A DNA stretch of 64,000 nucleotides, taken from positions 18,548,747 to 18,612,746 of the forward strand of contig JAPTYO010000011.1 of NCBI GenBank assembly GCA_036873135.1, written 5' to 3'. A program made the translations under genes and the position numbers. The notes below the pieces were generated by a model that worked only from the letters and a program-made list of their open reading frames with translations, made no database searches and was not told the origin of the DNA. Shown here piece after piece: positions 1 through 11,457 of this stretch; the first letter of the stretch is position 1, and each line of letters begins with the position of its first letter. The stretch comes from Clarkia xantiana subsp. parviflora. Lineage: Eukaryota > Streptophyta > Magnoliopsida > Myrtales > Onagraceae.

Positions 1-516
1 CACGTGACTTGCACATGCCTAGCCCCAGATTTAAATTTTTTTCAATTTAGTCCTCAAATTTTTTGTCCTAACTTTTTTTTTTTTTGCAATGTAGAACTTA
101 AACATTTTCAATCGCACCCTAGGACTAAATTGACCTAGCCATGGTTCGACCTATTGCTAGGTCAATTAAACCCAATTTCTAGATACCTATCCGACCCTAA
201 CCATGGTCCGACCTAGTCATGGGTCGAATCATGGCTAGGTCAATTTAGTCATAGGGTACGACTGAAAATGTTTAAGTTCTACATTGCAAAAAAAAAGTTA
301 GGTAACAAAATTTGAGGACTAAATTGAACATCAAAATTTGGGGCTAGGCATGTGCAAGTCACGTGACTATTTAACGGTCAAACTGACGGTCAACTAACGG
401 TCGGACCAAAAGTATACAATTGGCAAACGTATGGTACCAAAAATAGGCAAAATCAAACATGTTGTACCAAAAACCAAAAGTGTGCAAACATAGGGTACCA
501 AAAGACCTATAAACCC
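1..516. mobile_element. MULE-type MITE, right part (left end outside window)
   Basis: Positions 1-365 form a long imperfect inverted repeat: the first 27 bases, starting cacgtgacttgcacatgcct, return as their reverse complement ending at 365. Beyond it, 366-516 matches the terminal part of the complete element at 53669-54182. Shared stretches include acggtcggaccaaaa, atggtacca and the terminus aaaagacct..aaaccc. By comparison with that element the right terminus is at about 516 and the left terminus lies before the window. There is no coding capacity. Membership of a Mutator-like family is inferred from the 9-bp target duplication of the relative, not from this copy. Confidence 0.7.
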
Positions 517-858
517 GATAATAAATGCCATAAGTTGATGATAATTACAACATGCCACTGAAGCAGAAATTCGGAACCTCGGAATCTGTATCATGGTTCT
601 ATGTCAATTAGGGTCTATTCCATTCCTTTACGCATAACATTTTATCAACCAAACATTGAATTTGTAATCATCGTTCCTTATTCCTCATGTCAACCAAACA
701 ACTTCATATTAATATTACATATTTTATATTCCGTATTCCTTATTCCTTATTTCGTATTCCAATTCCTTGAAACATGCCGTAAATATAAAATACCGAATAC
801 TAATACCTAAACTATTTACTCGCTCTATGAACTACATGCTCCTGTTGCATACTCATGT
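517..858. other. AT-rich intergenic DNA, no gene seen
   Basis: Low-complexity stretches such as repeated tattcc and attcctta motifs are present. No open frame looks like a known protein and no clear transposon terminus is visible. Confidence 0.5.
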
Positions 859-974
859 GCATCAGTTTGCACATCTGCTGCAAGCTCATGTGCGTCGATC
901 TGCACCTATACAGCAAGTTCATGGGCGTCGATCTGCACCTATACAGCAAGCTCATGGGCGTCGATCTGCACCTT
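859..974 (+). repeat. 33-bp tandem repeat, about 3.5 copies
   Basis: Units begin at 859 (diverged), 892, 925 and 958, each 33 bp long with core gcgtcgatctgcacc. Because 33 is a multiple of three, the repeat stays in one frame and encodes an 11-residue unit containing RRSAPIQQ in a short open frame at 767-1018. I see no domain there, so coding is unproven. Confidence 0.75.
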
Positions 975-3639
975 TGGTACTAGGAGCTCTACGCGCCAAG
1001 CTCCACCTCTTCCAGTGAGCTGCTGCTGGTGCTCCTTGAATTTGTGCCAGATGAACTATACAATTATGGCAATAAGAATCAACCACAATCCAGTACAGAC
1101 CCAAATACAAATCTTAGTTGCACGACCGAAGTTTAGTGGGGAAGAGTCAACCGGAAATGTTCGCGGGGTAACTATCATCATATTAGGAGAACATATAGTA
1201 AAAATTATTACTACCATATCATACTTATATTTTTTGTATATCCTACTCCTTAAATTTATATTAAAATTAAATTAAACTAATAATGGTGAAATGCACCATT
1301 GACATGGTGGACTCAGCCACAACCGGTTAGGAGCGTGCATAGAACATCTCATGTTGCAATGAAAGAAGTAATCTGAGGTTGTTTGATGTAAGATTATTAT
1401 ACTATAAGCTAACTTAATTTTAAAAAAAAAGACATGTCTTTTTCCTACAAAAAAAAAGACATGTCTTTTATAAATATATGTACATTTTTATATATTCCTA
1501 AATAAAAGACATGTTTTTATAAATGTATGTTATATATTTTCTTTAAAAGAATCAGCTGGTGTCCATCTAACGACTACTTATACTCCAGCAATGGAGGTAA
1601 TATTCTACGAGGGCGGCAATGAAAAGAAGTGGGAATCAAGCTACGCCTTGCTAAGAAAGGTTTGTGAAGCCAAAATGGAGTTGGAATGTCAGTAGCAACT
1701 GTACGTTGCTTTTAGAAAATTCTGCCCTACCCAACTTCTGCTTGTGTCGTATGTACTGCCAAAATCTCATGATCGATGCATCAACAAAAATTGGAAGGGA
1801 ATATATCCATGGACATGAGAGTATGTCTACTTTGAAGATCCACATTGCATCGTATGTCAATGTGATGCTGAAATTCGTAGGTTTAGCGAGACGTTTGATA
1901 GTAGAAATTCATTGTATCATATTTATAACCACTGGTGGTAGTGCACATGTTATGTTTATTGTTTTTGACTAATGGTTTAAGATATAGTTGTTTATTGTGA
2001 ATGCACTAATGAATTCATACGAACTTTACTGAGGGAAACCGATCTTGTAAGACAACTGCTTTACATATAAGGGGGTTAGGGGCAATTTTAGTGATGCACG
2101 TAAACATACTTATTTGAAATTCGTTCGAAAGGTGTACATATATAGTTATTGTCAACTGCTATGACATAACCGACTCGAGGCCTTAACGTATGACCTTACA
2201 AATTCACTCGGTGTGTGAAAGGATATATACAATCAAATACGTCTGATTAGACGAAACATTTTAGCACGTTTGTAAATTCGTACAATGTATTTAGTAAAAT
2301 TGAAAAAGACCGTTGGCCCGTGCATTTGGCCAAGCAAGTCTGACTGTTTAACCATATATGGGCCGTTATGCAATGCATATGTTAAAGTGTAATTGGGGGT
2401 CAAAAAGCCTAATGGTCAATATGGTAGTGCTTTTACTTTAGAAAAGTACTTTTATTAAAAATATATTAAGAAAAAGTGGATTAAGATAATGCAATCAATG
2501 TTTGGAATAGTAACATTTTAAACTTGCCTTAGAAAGTGTTTTTCCCAAATATGTGTTTGGTAACATATTTTAACTTAAAATTTACTTTGACTATATATCT
2601 AATTATTAATTATATATTAATTAAATAGTATTACATTGTACTATATATATTTTACGCTTAACACGGTATGTTATTTTTTAAAATATTTATATAATACAGT
2701 CTATTCATTTTATATATATATACGTAAAATAACAAAAAACAAAACTTGTCACAATTAAATTGCAATAAAGAAAGTTTAATAAGCATTAAATTCGGAGCCG
2801 CGAGCCTACTTGAAATCAACTTGGTTAATATTCGAGTTCGAATCAGAAAATTTTCATGGCTAAAAAAAAATCGGAAAATTTTGAGTCGGGACAAGCTCGA
2901 GTTGGGTTTTTTAGTATGTCAAGTCGACCTCAATTGATAGTACTCGACTTGAAGTACTCGCGAGTCTAATCAAGCTTTATAATATACATAATTTATCTGA
3001 GTTCTTGTCGAGTCGAGTCGGGTAGTCATGAGAAATGCTAACTTATTGTGATGTATAATAAGATTACCAGTCGATACGAGTTATATTATGTCGATCTTGG
3101 ATGCGAGTTGAGTTCGAGTTTTTAAATTTGAGCTCGACCAATTTCTAGATTGGTACTTTTTTAATCGATTCGAGTCGAACTTGAAAGATACTAGACTCGT
3201 TTACAGCCATATCAGAGTGTTGTCGAATATAATTTTCCAAACTATTTATTTACTAATTCAATATTAGTGCTTATATATTGACTTATACACATAAATATGT
3301 ATATATATATGTTGAAACTATTTTATTAAACGTACATATTATATAACATATATATATATATATATAAATATTCAACAATAAACATTTATCTGATATTTCT
3401 AGTTTATTACAAATATTTTATAATGTAATAACAAATATATATAAATATTATAGTATATAATAATAAAGTAAGTTTTTAATTTATTAAGCATTTGTTTATA
3501 TACAAATATTAATTTTTTTTATAAGAAAAAAGTAATGTTAATGGTTAAGTTTTATAAAGATGTTAATTTTATTTAAGGGTAGTTTATGATTTATAAAATG
3601 TTTTTAAGGGTAAAAATGAAATATAAAAATATGACAAAA
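975..3639. other. AT-rich repetitive intergenic DNA, no gene supported
   Basis: The stretch contains near-direct repeats of an agacatgtctttt motif around 1430-1515, TATA-rich blocks around 3290-3480 and a segment rich in gagtcgag/ctcgag at about 2880-3200. Open frames at 1651-1972 are short and overlap on both strands. No recognisable domain was found and no transposon ends could be paired. Confidence 0.5.
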
Positions 3640-3822
3640 GTGCTTTTCCAGAATGTGGCTTTTAGAAAGCAGCACCCCAGCTGCTTTGAAAAAATGGCTT
3701 TCAGAAAGCAGTGCTTTGAAAAACAACACTTTGAAAGTATGTTACCAAACGCTCCAGCTTTTGCCCAAAGTACTTTTAAGTGCAAAAACACTTTTGGAAT
3801 GCATTGCCAAACGCACCCTAAG
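3640..3822. mobile_element. MITE-like terminal fragment
   Basis: The stretch is dense in short inverted and direct motifs (gctttgaaaa, cagaaagcag, agtacttttaagtgc) and ends in ccaaacgcaccct, the kind of terminus common in plant MITEs with 'gtttgg' ends. Similar words (agtgcttttactttag, tgtttggtaaca) occur about 1.2 kb upstream at 2428-2560, which might be the other side of a degraded element. No target duplication could be confirmed. Confidence 0.3.
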
Positions 3823-3899
3823 AGCCTTGTAATGATACCAGATGATATTTCGAGCGACATATGGAGGATAAAACACAATTACCGCTCCAATATTAGCCA

Positions 3900-4112
3900 G
3901 ATTACATTCCAAATAGCTATTTCCCCCAATCTTCCCAAACTTTCAGACCAAACTTCTGGTCTGAACTGTCCTCGGCTACCCCTCCCCCCCCCCCCTCCGG
4001 TCTCCAAGCGACTCAACCGTCGTTGTCTTCCCCGTCTCTGTTCTTCCTCTCAAGTCAGCAACATTTCTGGTCGCTGTGACAGTCCGATCGCGCCATCTTC
4101 ATATCCAACCGG
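3900..4112 (+). other. Possible 5'-UTR exon of the decayed ECHIDNA-like gene
   Basis: The block is CT-rich and GC-rich compared with its surroundings, includes a C-run near 3979-3993, and ends at about 4112 in caaccg followed by gtatgg, which could be a splice donor. Its spacing upstream of the ECHIDNA-like exons at 8719, with a CACTA element between, would suit a 5' leader exon followed by a long first intron. This is inference from composition and position; no coding similarity is seen. Confidence 0.25.
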
Positions 4113-4739
4113 TATGGTGTCGATATTACTTTACGTACTCCCAACAACTATCACTTTATGTGGCCTTGTAACTAAGGTAATGTAGACTCTGTTTTTGACA
4201 TTTATTAAATTTAACTGCATCATGCGGTAACTGTTACAGTTTGTACAAATTTAGGGTTTGTTGATGAAATTGGGTGCTGATTTGTCATTGATGGAAGATA
4301 TCTTAGGTAGGAATACGATTTTTGTTATGGTAACAGAACATCAAAGTCATTGTCGACACCTCCGACCTTCATTATGAGCATTCTTTCTGCAGGTGGTTGG
4401 TTTAAGTTGTCAATTGTAGAACACATTTCTGAATAACCTTAAATTACAGTACTTGACGGGTTGCAAAAAATGGTTGTCCTAGGTAGAAATCTAGGTTTTA
4501 CCGAAATTGCATGATATTTGATTTCGACTGTAGGGTTACTGATTCAGTTATGAGTTATCACAAGTTTAATCCCATGTCTGCTTAGTTTTCAGAGTTGTGT
4601 TTTATTATACATACATACTTCTAGTTACTTCTGTGACTAGGATTATCAGGAAAAACAATCTCAAAACGAGCAACTGTCCTCATATGTAGTATGTTTTTAT
4701 GTACCGGGAACAATGCACACTAGGAAACATACGTAGTAT
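4113..4739. other. Intron-like or intergenic DNA before CACTA element
   Basis: No open frame of note. The stretch ends in TAT immediately before the CACTA terminus. The word tatgtttttatg near 4690 recurs just after the CACTA right end (7852), the only local similarity between the two flanks. Confidence 0.4.
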
Positions 4740-5869
4740 CACTACAAGAAAACAGAGCTACAGCTGCATACAAAATAGTTCGTTACTAATAATTGATGCT
4801 AAATGCCAGTTTTAGTAACGACTGTATTTTTGCGATAGTAATGATAGGTTTTTGTAACGTGTAAAAAAGTCGTTGCAAAAATGTACTTTCAGCAGTGGAA
4901 GCTACTGTAACTAAAGGTATATGTATTTGTATCGACATTAAAGCCGCCACTAAAAGAGGTGTTCAGTACCGCCTTATTAGTTGACGCTGAAAGTGGGTTT
5001 CAACATCGGTTTTTAAGCTCCCCTAATATGTTTGCATAGTAACGGCTTTATTGGCGTTACTAAAAGTCATTTTCAGTAGCGACTTAGTTGTTGATGCTAA
5101 AAGCCAATTTCAGCAGCGGATTTTAGCCGTTACTAAAACTATTTGCAATAGATAGAATTAATGCGAATCAAAAGCTAAAAAAATTAATGAAAAATAAATA
5201 AAATTAATGAAAGAAAAGGTGCAATATAACTTTATAAAAACTGGTCTACAGTAAGAATAAAAAAAAAACTTGTTTAATAACGACTAACAGTCTTTACAAA
5301 AAGTGTCTTTCAGTATCGACTGTTTGTTATTGCAAATATTTACTTTCAGCAACGACTATCTTTTGCTGTAAGAAGGCACGTTTAGCAACGAGTTTTAGCC
5401 GCTGCAAAAATTAGTTTTCAGCAATGGCTGTCTCTTGATGCAAGGTCTTATTAGCAACGACTATATGTCGCTGAAAAAAACATTTTTCAGCAATAGTCAT
5501 GTATTCATGTTAAAAGTTGGTTTCAGTAGCAATTTTCTATCGTTACTATGTGTGATGTTCTATACATTTTGTTTTTACTAAAATGAAATATAAATAACTT
5601 TTTGTTAAATGTAAGGTAAAAACAAAAATTTAGTATTTAATTGTATCAAATTGCAAAGTTATACTTAACAAGTTATAAAAAATAACTTGAGCTAGGATAG
5701 AATCGAATATTAGTCATAATGGTTTTAGTTTGAATTTCATTCCGCTAGGCCACAACAACAACTCAGTTTTGTATACTGCTAGTTATTTATAAATAAAAAA
5801 TTTAAGTGAGCCCGATCCGAGTCAGGCCCAATAATTTTCCTAAGTCCAATTCCCCGTATATATATACTT

Positions 5870-6092
5870 TTGTATAACCCTAGCGCAGTCGCAGAGAAGA
5901 AACTGGAAGATGGAAAGATTGAGGCGCAGCTTTGACAAAGGAAGGAGAAGAGGGAGATCAGAGCCGCTTGACCACCGCGCCCGTCCACGAAGAAGACCCA
6001 GTCGGCTGTCACTCTTTCTCTTCCTCTCACTAAATATCGCAGCAGTCAGGAGGGCAATCGGCTTAGGGAATCGTATCGAGGTTAGTCATCCC
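5870..6092 (+). other. Probable captured 5' gene fragment inside CACTA element
   Basis: A TATA-rich stretch is followed by aaccctag, a motif frequent in leaders of plant housekeeping genes. A GC-richer segment follows, with an ATG at 5910 opening a 71-codon frame, then cgag followed by gttagt, a possible splice donor near 6080. Composition differs sharply from the AT-rich element around it. The encoded arginine-rich residues do not match a family I recognise. Capture of a host promoter plus first exon is inferred. Confidence 0.4.
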
Positions 6093-6954
6093 TCTCTAGA
6101 TGCATGCGTGATTGATTTTCTGTAACTAGGGGTTGATCTGTCTTTTTTGGTCTAGTTTTATCAACAAATTGCCCCAAAAATATGGGAAAAGATGTTATTA
6201 GATTGAAGACTTATATCTGAGGTTTAAAATATTATGGAGTGTGGTATCCTGAAATTATAATTGATATGAGGTGTTAGCATTTGTAGTAGACACTTTCGGA
6301 TGCGCTAAAGTATATAGAAGAGGTGAAATTTGCTAATTTAACTATGTAAGGTATATATTTTGTAAAAAGGAAAAGTAGAAAGACCCATTTTTTATTTCTT
6401 ATCTTACAAATTTTAGGGATTATATATATATAAGTGTTTTCCTAATTACTGTTCTTACTCAAAGCTTACGAAGAATTAATTGGAGCTCTAAGATGCATAT
6501 CTAATTATCTGGTGCAAAGGTACGTATATATGTATGTATTACTAGCTAAGGTTACAGAGCTTCTGTATATATATATATATTATCTTGGGGTTTTGTTATG
6601 GATTTAAAGGAGTTAATCATGCCTGAAAACCCTAATTTTTTTGCATAATGTTTAGGGTTTGATTGATTAAATTGACTAAATATATGATAAACAGTAATCA
6701 GCAGTTTAATGAGCCCCGAAATGTTGATTCTGAGGCTCGACTCTTTAACCTAGTCCTAAGGTTAATTCCAATTGATCAATAGAGTATAATATATTGCATT
6801 ATCTTATCAAGAAGGTTAAAGACAAGTTTATTGAATGAATCCATTCATACTTGAATCATGTTTAAAAAAAAATATAATATTTAGTTATAGCTGAACAAGA
6901 ACACCTGATTGATTAGTTTAGAAAGTGATTATATATTTCTCATCCTGTTTTTGA

Positions 6955-7131
6955 AGGTTTCAAGAAGTCAAAAACTATCAAAGCCACAAAAACATTGACT
7001 TGCAGAAGGAAAAGATCTAAAGATAAGAGGGTCGAATGTTTCCCTTGCTTAAAGGTCTCGAGTGTCACTACTGATTCTGATAAAGGTAAAGCTAAGCTAG
7101 TGTTCCCATTCAACTTACTAGGATGCATCAA
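6955..7131 (+). pseudogene. Exon-like basic open frame inside CACTA element
   Basis: After ctgtttttgaag a frame stays open for about 58 codons to a stop at 7129-7131. It is rich in lysine and arginine (KKSKTIKATK, CRRKRSKDKR) and lacks its own start. A further possible acceptor (gttttgcag) precedes 7176. The pattern suits a captured internal exon. I cannot name the parent gene. Confidence 0.35.
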
Positions 7132-7851
7132 TTAGTTTGAATTTGGTATTTTCATATGAATTTTGTGTTTTGCAGTTTATCTTGGTTCACAAGATCACAA
7201 ATGCAAGATATCTTATCAACATCTTGAAAGATGTCATTCAAGGTGGATACTGGATACTCAATTGTGATTCTCGCTGAGAATATCTAGCAAAAGAATGCAA
7301 AAGAATCTTTGGCATTATTTGTACTTTTTTTGGTTGAATTAGTGCTTGTACACATTATTTGAAGTGTATAATGGATAATTTAACAAATGACATTAATCAG
7401 AGGCTACATATTTTATTTTGCTCAAAATGTTTTTATGTACTTTAAATTCTTAAAGTATAATTAATAAAAATACAAAAATATTGTATACTATAAATACATA
7501 TTCAGTAGCGGCAGTTGATTGCATTTAAATGCATATTTATAATTGTAGAATTTACTGTTGCTGTTTAAGGTATTTAGTTACGAATATTTTTTGATGCTGA
7601 TACTCATCTTTAGTGGCGGTTTGTTACTAAACAGAATTTTAGAGGCAACTTTTTTTTGGTTGGTAATACTTATCTTTAGTGGCGGCATGCATTTTGTATC
7701 GGACCATTGTTGTTACTAAAACCTTTAGCCACGGGATTTTTACCAACCACTCTTTTGTGGCGGCAGTGCCGCTGCTAAAAGCTTTAGCAGCAACATTTGG
7801 AGATTTAGTAACGAATTTCTGCCCCTGCTGTAATCCTATTTTCTTGTAGTG

Positions 7852-8718
7852 TATGTTTTTATGCACCACTCCCCGTTCTGTTTATTGGCCCAGTTGAGTT
7901 TTTATTGTATGAACAAAGGAGCTGCAACTGGAATTGGTCTCAAGTAATTTCTCATGCCATCTTCTTTGTATTTCTTTGGAGAAGTTAACCCTAAATTGGA
8001 TTATTGAAAATTGAATTGATATTGTTGGTGAACTCTAAACTGAAGTTGATGTAAGTTGGGTTATAGGTTTGGTTCATTGTCAGTAGGCCAAATTACGGAT
8101 TAATTGGTTTGATTGAGCTGGATTGATTGAAGTTCAGTATTTGCAGATGGATATTGGATTGATTGCTGGATTAGTTTACTTGTTTTTTAATTCAGCCTCT
8201 ACGACACGCCTTGTCATCGGTAATGGACGTCTGATGTTTCTTTGCAATTTTGAGCTCAATTTTTCTTAATTCTGTAAAACCTGAATAGAGTCATGCTTTG
8301 TTTATTCAATAGTAGTACTTCATACTAATACAAAATCATGAATCTCACTTAATTCCTAAGAAAATTCAACAGAACAAACTTCTTATAATGAGGCTAAAAT
8401 TCTTTAGTGTTTTCAGCATAATTCAGGAGTGAAGGTGCTAAATAAAAACCTTCATAAGTGTAGTATTGATTATGATTGATGGTCGCTGGAGGTAGCCAAG
8501 TGTTAATCTTCAGCAAAAGGTTCAAGGTAACTCACTCTCCTATAGTAACAGGAAGTTGGGTAAGCTTGTTGTGGCTTAAATTTAGAACAATGAGCATACA
8601 AGAATCTTGCATTTTTATTGTTTCATTTCATGTGAAGAACTCTATTTATTTGTGGATTTGTATAATTTTGGGTTGTACTCTTCGGAATGTACTAACTTTT
8701 TATTTTGTTTTGCAGTCT
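7852..8718. other. Intron-like DNA between CACTA element and ECHIDNA-like exons
   Basis: AT-rich with no convincing coding frame. It ends in a pyrimidine tract and tttgttttgcag at 8707-8718, a good splice acceptor for the following exon. The ATG-initiated frame at 8476-8829 runs through this intron and is not thought to be a real gene start. Confidence 0.45.
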
Positions 8719-9066
8719 ATCGAGGAAAACAATATCAATCTGGAGACATGTTTCTTTCATGTCCTATTTAAGGTTAAAATCATGATCTTCTCTTACTCTA
8801 TTACGTACTATATGTGCTTATGTCTATAGCTCATAAGACCTCAAATGGAATTTGCTTTTGTTGGCAGGCTGCTGCATTTGCATTTTACATATCGTATGCT
8901 CTGTTCATCAGCAACTTTGTTATCATCTTTTTCGTGATTGGCCTTCTTGCTGTCATGGACTTCTGGGTTGTGAAGAATGTAAGTGGTCATATTTTGGCGG
9001 GTTAAAGATGGTGGAATGAGATCAATAATCTTGGTGAGAGAGTTAGGAAACTTTTAGTCTCTTGAT
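8719..9066 (+). pseudogene. ECHIDNA/TVP23-like Golgi membrane protein, truncated pseudogene
   Basis: Two exons of a TVP23-family protein, a small multi-pass protein of the Golgi/trans-Golgi network acting in secretory trafficking, can be read. The first (8719-8771) encodes ETCFFHVLFK and ends at a GT donor. The second, after ttggcag at 8867, encodes AAAFAFYISYALF and then FWVVKNVSGHILAG, closely matching my recollection of plant ECHIDNA, including the VKNVSG motif after the second hydrophobic segment. One extra base near 9003 breaks the frame. In the shifted frame RWWNEIN and LGE follow, then another disruption and stops by 9066. The remaining membrane segments are missing, and DNA homologous to a CACTA right end follows. 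It is either a local gene truncated by transposons or a fragment captured by one. Confidence 0.72.
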
Positions 9067-9079
9067 AGTGTAGGCTGTA

Positions 9080-9573
9080 GCCTGCAAGTATTGTAAATAT
9101 TTGTATGAAAGATTGTAATAAATAATTTGACGAAAATAATATATTTTATTTGTTGAGAATTAAAATGTTTTAAGTAGTTTAAATTCTTAAGCTTAAAGTT
9201 AATTGAAATTCAATAATAATAATAACTTATATATTTTAAACACATTTGGCAGCATATATTCTTATTCGTTGAATTTACCCTATTGTATAGAATTTTTAAT
9301 AGCAAATAAGTTTTGCTGCAGATACACATTTATAGTAATGGGTTGCTGCTGTAAACTATTTTTAGTGGCAACTAAATTTTGATGCTAAAACAAAGCTTTA
9401 GTGGCGGCAGACATTCAGTAACGGAACATTGTTGTTGCTAATACCTTTAGCCACGGGGTTTTTACCAACGACCCTTTTGTGGCGACTATGCCGCCACTAA
9501 AAGCTTTAGCTGCGACATTTTAATCTTTAGTAGCGACCTTTTGCTGCTGCTGTAGCTCTGTTTTCTTGTAGTG
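9080..9573. mobile_element. Second CACTA right end (no left end identified)
   Basis: The terminus ttttcttgtagtg ends at 9573. The preceding 300 bases are homologous to the right end of the 4740-7851 element, sharing cctttagccacggg, tttttaccaac and cactaaaagctttag. Similarity reaches back to about 9130 against 7400. Its last 25 bases are the exact inverse of the first 25 of the left end at 4740, a better match than the 7851 end gives. No second left terminus was found, so the element is either truncated or shares the left end at 4740. Confidence 0.65.
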
Positions 9574-9620
9574 AGTGGAAAATCTAATGACCCAACAGTA
9601 GCTATGCTAAAGCCCAAACG

Positions 9621-9648
9621 GTTGTTGTAGCTCTGTTTTCTTGTGGCG
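9621..9648. mobile_element. Degenerate third CACTA terminus
   Basis: The string tgtagctctgttttcttgtg repeats the terminus at 9552-9571 almost exactly, but with ttgtggcg in place of ttgtagtg at the tip. It lies only 75 bp away. It may be the scar of a nested or tandem CACTA event or a filler duplication. Confidence 0.45.
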
Positions 9649-10191
9649 AAGAAACCGCGACCTGTACAGAAATGCCCCGGGCAGAACAGCAATCTGGTGG
9701 TGACCATGGCCAGCCAAGGGAAAACGTGGACACTCTTGTTCCGCAGCAGGAAGTGGACGAGGAACCAGAGCATACAACTGGCAGCCGAACGTGAGACATC
9801 CCGCCAACCAGTGATGCATTTGTACATATGAAGTTGGTAAGGAAGAGAGTCATCTCCCTATGCCGGGTGGTGGTTGAATCTCTGTTCACTGATATGGTGG
9901 TCGGTTGGTCAAAAAAAATGATGCAGCCTCCCGTATGGGAATTCTTCATCTTAACGAGCCGCTATATCCAACTTACGTCCGTGAATTTTATGGGCATATG
10001 GAGTTGGCTTCTGATGGAGAAAACATCCACACCCGTGTCTCTAATATGCCCATAAAGCATAATACTGAAACACTTGACAACATTATTTGTATCCCGGCCA
10101 CGGGAGTCGATATATATGCACTATGCAAAAGACATGGACATGACTGTTGACTTATTGCATCGCCGAATACGGGGTATAAAAAAAGATTGAA
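9643..10191 (+). pseudogene. Plant transposon-type protein gene, front part (split by copia insertion)
   Basis: The clearest frame is 9905-10150, which contains PLYPTYVREFYGHM and later VSNMPIKHNTETLDNI. This matches the pattern (L.YP..VREFY, then V..... followed by a short helix) of the domain Pfam calls putative plant transposon protein (Transposase_32), as I recall it. The upstream frame from about 9643 is interrupted, so the copy is decayed. The frame is cut at 10191-10196 by the composite copia element; the continuation appears at 40809 after the target duplication. Such genes are usually parts of plant mobile elements and their biochemical role is not known to me. Confidence 0.55.
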
Positions 10192-10196
10192 CCATA

Positions 10197-10322
10197 TGTA
10201 AGCATATGGTGATGGGCGCCGTAATTGGTAGCCCATAATATGTATAGTTTAACCCAAGTTCGTTAGGTAAACTATACATATTATGGGATACCAATTACGG
10301 CGCTCATCACCATATGCTTACA
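10197..10322. repeat. Near-perfect LTR-start palindrome (head-to-head LTR tips)
   Basis: The first 55 bases of the outer copia LTR (TGTAAGCATATGGTGATG onwards) meet an inverted copy of the first ~70 bases of a second LTR of the same family, ending with gcttaca at 10322. The arms differ at a few positions and the junction is near tagttta/acccaag. The right arm is the stump of the 3' LTR of the minus-strand copia, so both LTR tips have lost everything downstream. Confidence 0.85.
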
Positions 10323-11457
10323 GCTCCTACTCGCCGGAATGGGAGGGTGCATGTTAATGTATTGTTGTCCAAATCCGCATCAACATTTCTCCACTTTAAT
10401 CTGCTCCATGCTTCCGAATAGTTCATACGAGATTTGTCGTGCGACCGGCTGATACGACGGGCATCGTGCTACTCATCTGTTAGGAGTATTGTAGCGCCCG
10501 CGGAACGTTGATTCCCTATTCTCAAATCAACCTGTTATAAACAACATTTATATATTGTACCGCGTTGTATCCTTGGTCAACTGATAATTCTCCATTTGCC
10601 TAGTTTCCACATAGGAACACTTCTCCAAGGCATCCGTACAAGTATTCACAACCTTCAATTAATATCCGGCTGGTGGCCACCTAGTGAATACAAGAATCGG
10701 TAAATTACAGGTGAACTTGACCATCCCCATCGCTCATACCCTTAGTCAAACCCAACCGGTTTCCAAGACGTTGTCACTGGGCCTTTTTGTTCAGCACTAC
10801 AGTCGTACGCCGGGAAGTGAGCATTGAGCCTGACCTTAGGTATGAGTTCTGAGTCCATGAGGATACTTCGGGTGCCTCTTCATAAGGCTCCCGGGATCAA
10901 TCATACGCTCGAGGTGAATAAGTTTGCGCCCACCAGAATCACGAGGATTCCTTCCTAACACAACCGAGCTGTGACCCCGTAGTCGGACGTGGCACGCGTA
11001 GTATGAAGCACGCATTGATAGCATACCTGAACCTTTTGGGTTTACAGGAAAGGGATATGTCAATCATGCTATCACAGATTCTCATCTGGCCCAAAATGTG
11101 GTTTAAATGACGAACGAAGTTCATCACGGCGATATGCGAAACGAAGATCACGTCGAGTTACTTCGAAACTAGATAATCGTCTCGCTTAATCAGGTTTATC
11201 CTCCTGACTCTTAGCCAGTCTTGTTTTGTGGAGGCCTCCCTCCATCACAAGACGACCGTACCTGTGTGACTAGGTAAGACCCACATTCGACATAGTTTGG
11301 CAGAGGATTGCGTCCTCCTACAACTTAGTTTATAGACCGTAAATCTGATGTAATCAAAACATTATGACGTCGATTGATCATAAACTCGGTTGCAATTCTT
11401 TCGCTTACAAAACGTAACTTTCTAATATCAAAATGTTATCTCAGATACATGCCATTT
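10323..11457 (-). other. 3' untranslated tail of minus-strand copia
   Basis: No credible frame. The part 10789-11457 aligns in inverse with 39632-40310 of the outer copia (shared words ggaggcctcc, gatttacggtctataaact). The part 10323-10788 has no counterpart there because the outer copy suffered a deletion running into its 3' LTR. Confidence 0.6.

Larger units (their letters stand above)
4740..7851. mobile_element. Non-autonomous CACTA (En/Spm) transposon
   Basis: The element begins cactacaagaaaa at 4740 and ends with the inverse ttttcttgtagtg at 7851, the 13-bp inverted terminus typical of plant CACTA elements. It is flanked by the 3-bp direct repeat TAT (4737-4739 and 7852-7854), as expected for this superfamily. 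Both subterminal regions (about 4760-5560 and 7500-7840) are packed with short degenerate repeats of the form cagcaacgact / ttagtggcggc in both directions, the usual transposase-binding architecture. At 3112 bp with no transposase frame it must be non-autonomous. The middle holds GC-richer and exon-like segments described separately. Confidence 0.85.

Noticed and set aside
1651..1972. Overlapping frames of 69 and 102 codons
   Set aside because: They lie opposite each other, show no domain and have no support from splice sites or codon pattern. A zinc-finger-like reading (CIVCQCDAEIRRF) in a third frame was too weak to call.
2870..3220. gagtcgag-rich segment as a possible satellite or LINE fragment
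   Set aside because: The words recur but without fixed period, poly(A) tail or reverse transcriptase residues.
8476..8829. 117-codon frame reading through an ECHIDNA-like exon
   Set aside because: The frame begins in intron-like DNA, and only its part from 8719 to 8771 matches the family; splice borders explain the rest.
4740..9573. A single 4.8-kb CACTA element from 4740 to 9573
   Set aside because: The flanks are TAT and AGT, not a direct repeat, whereas 4740-7851 has TAT on both sides; kept only as a hypothesis in the findings.
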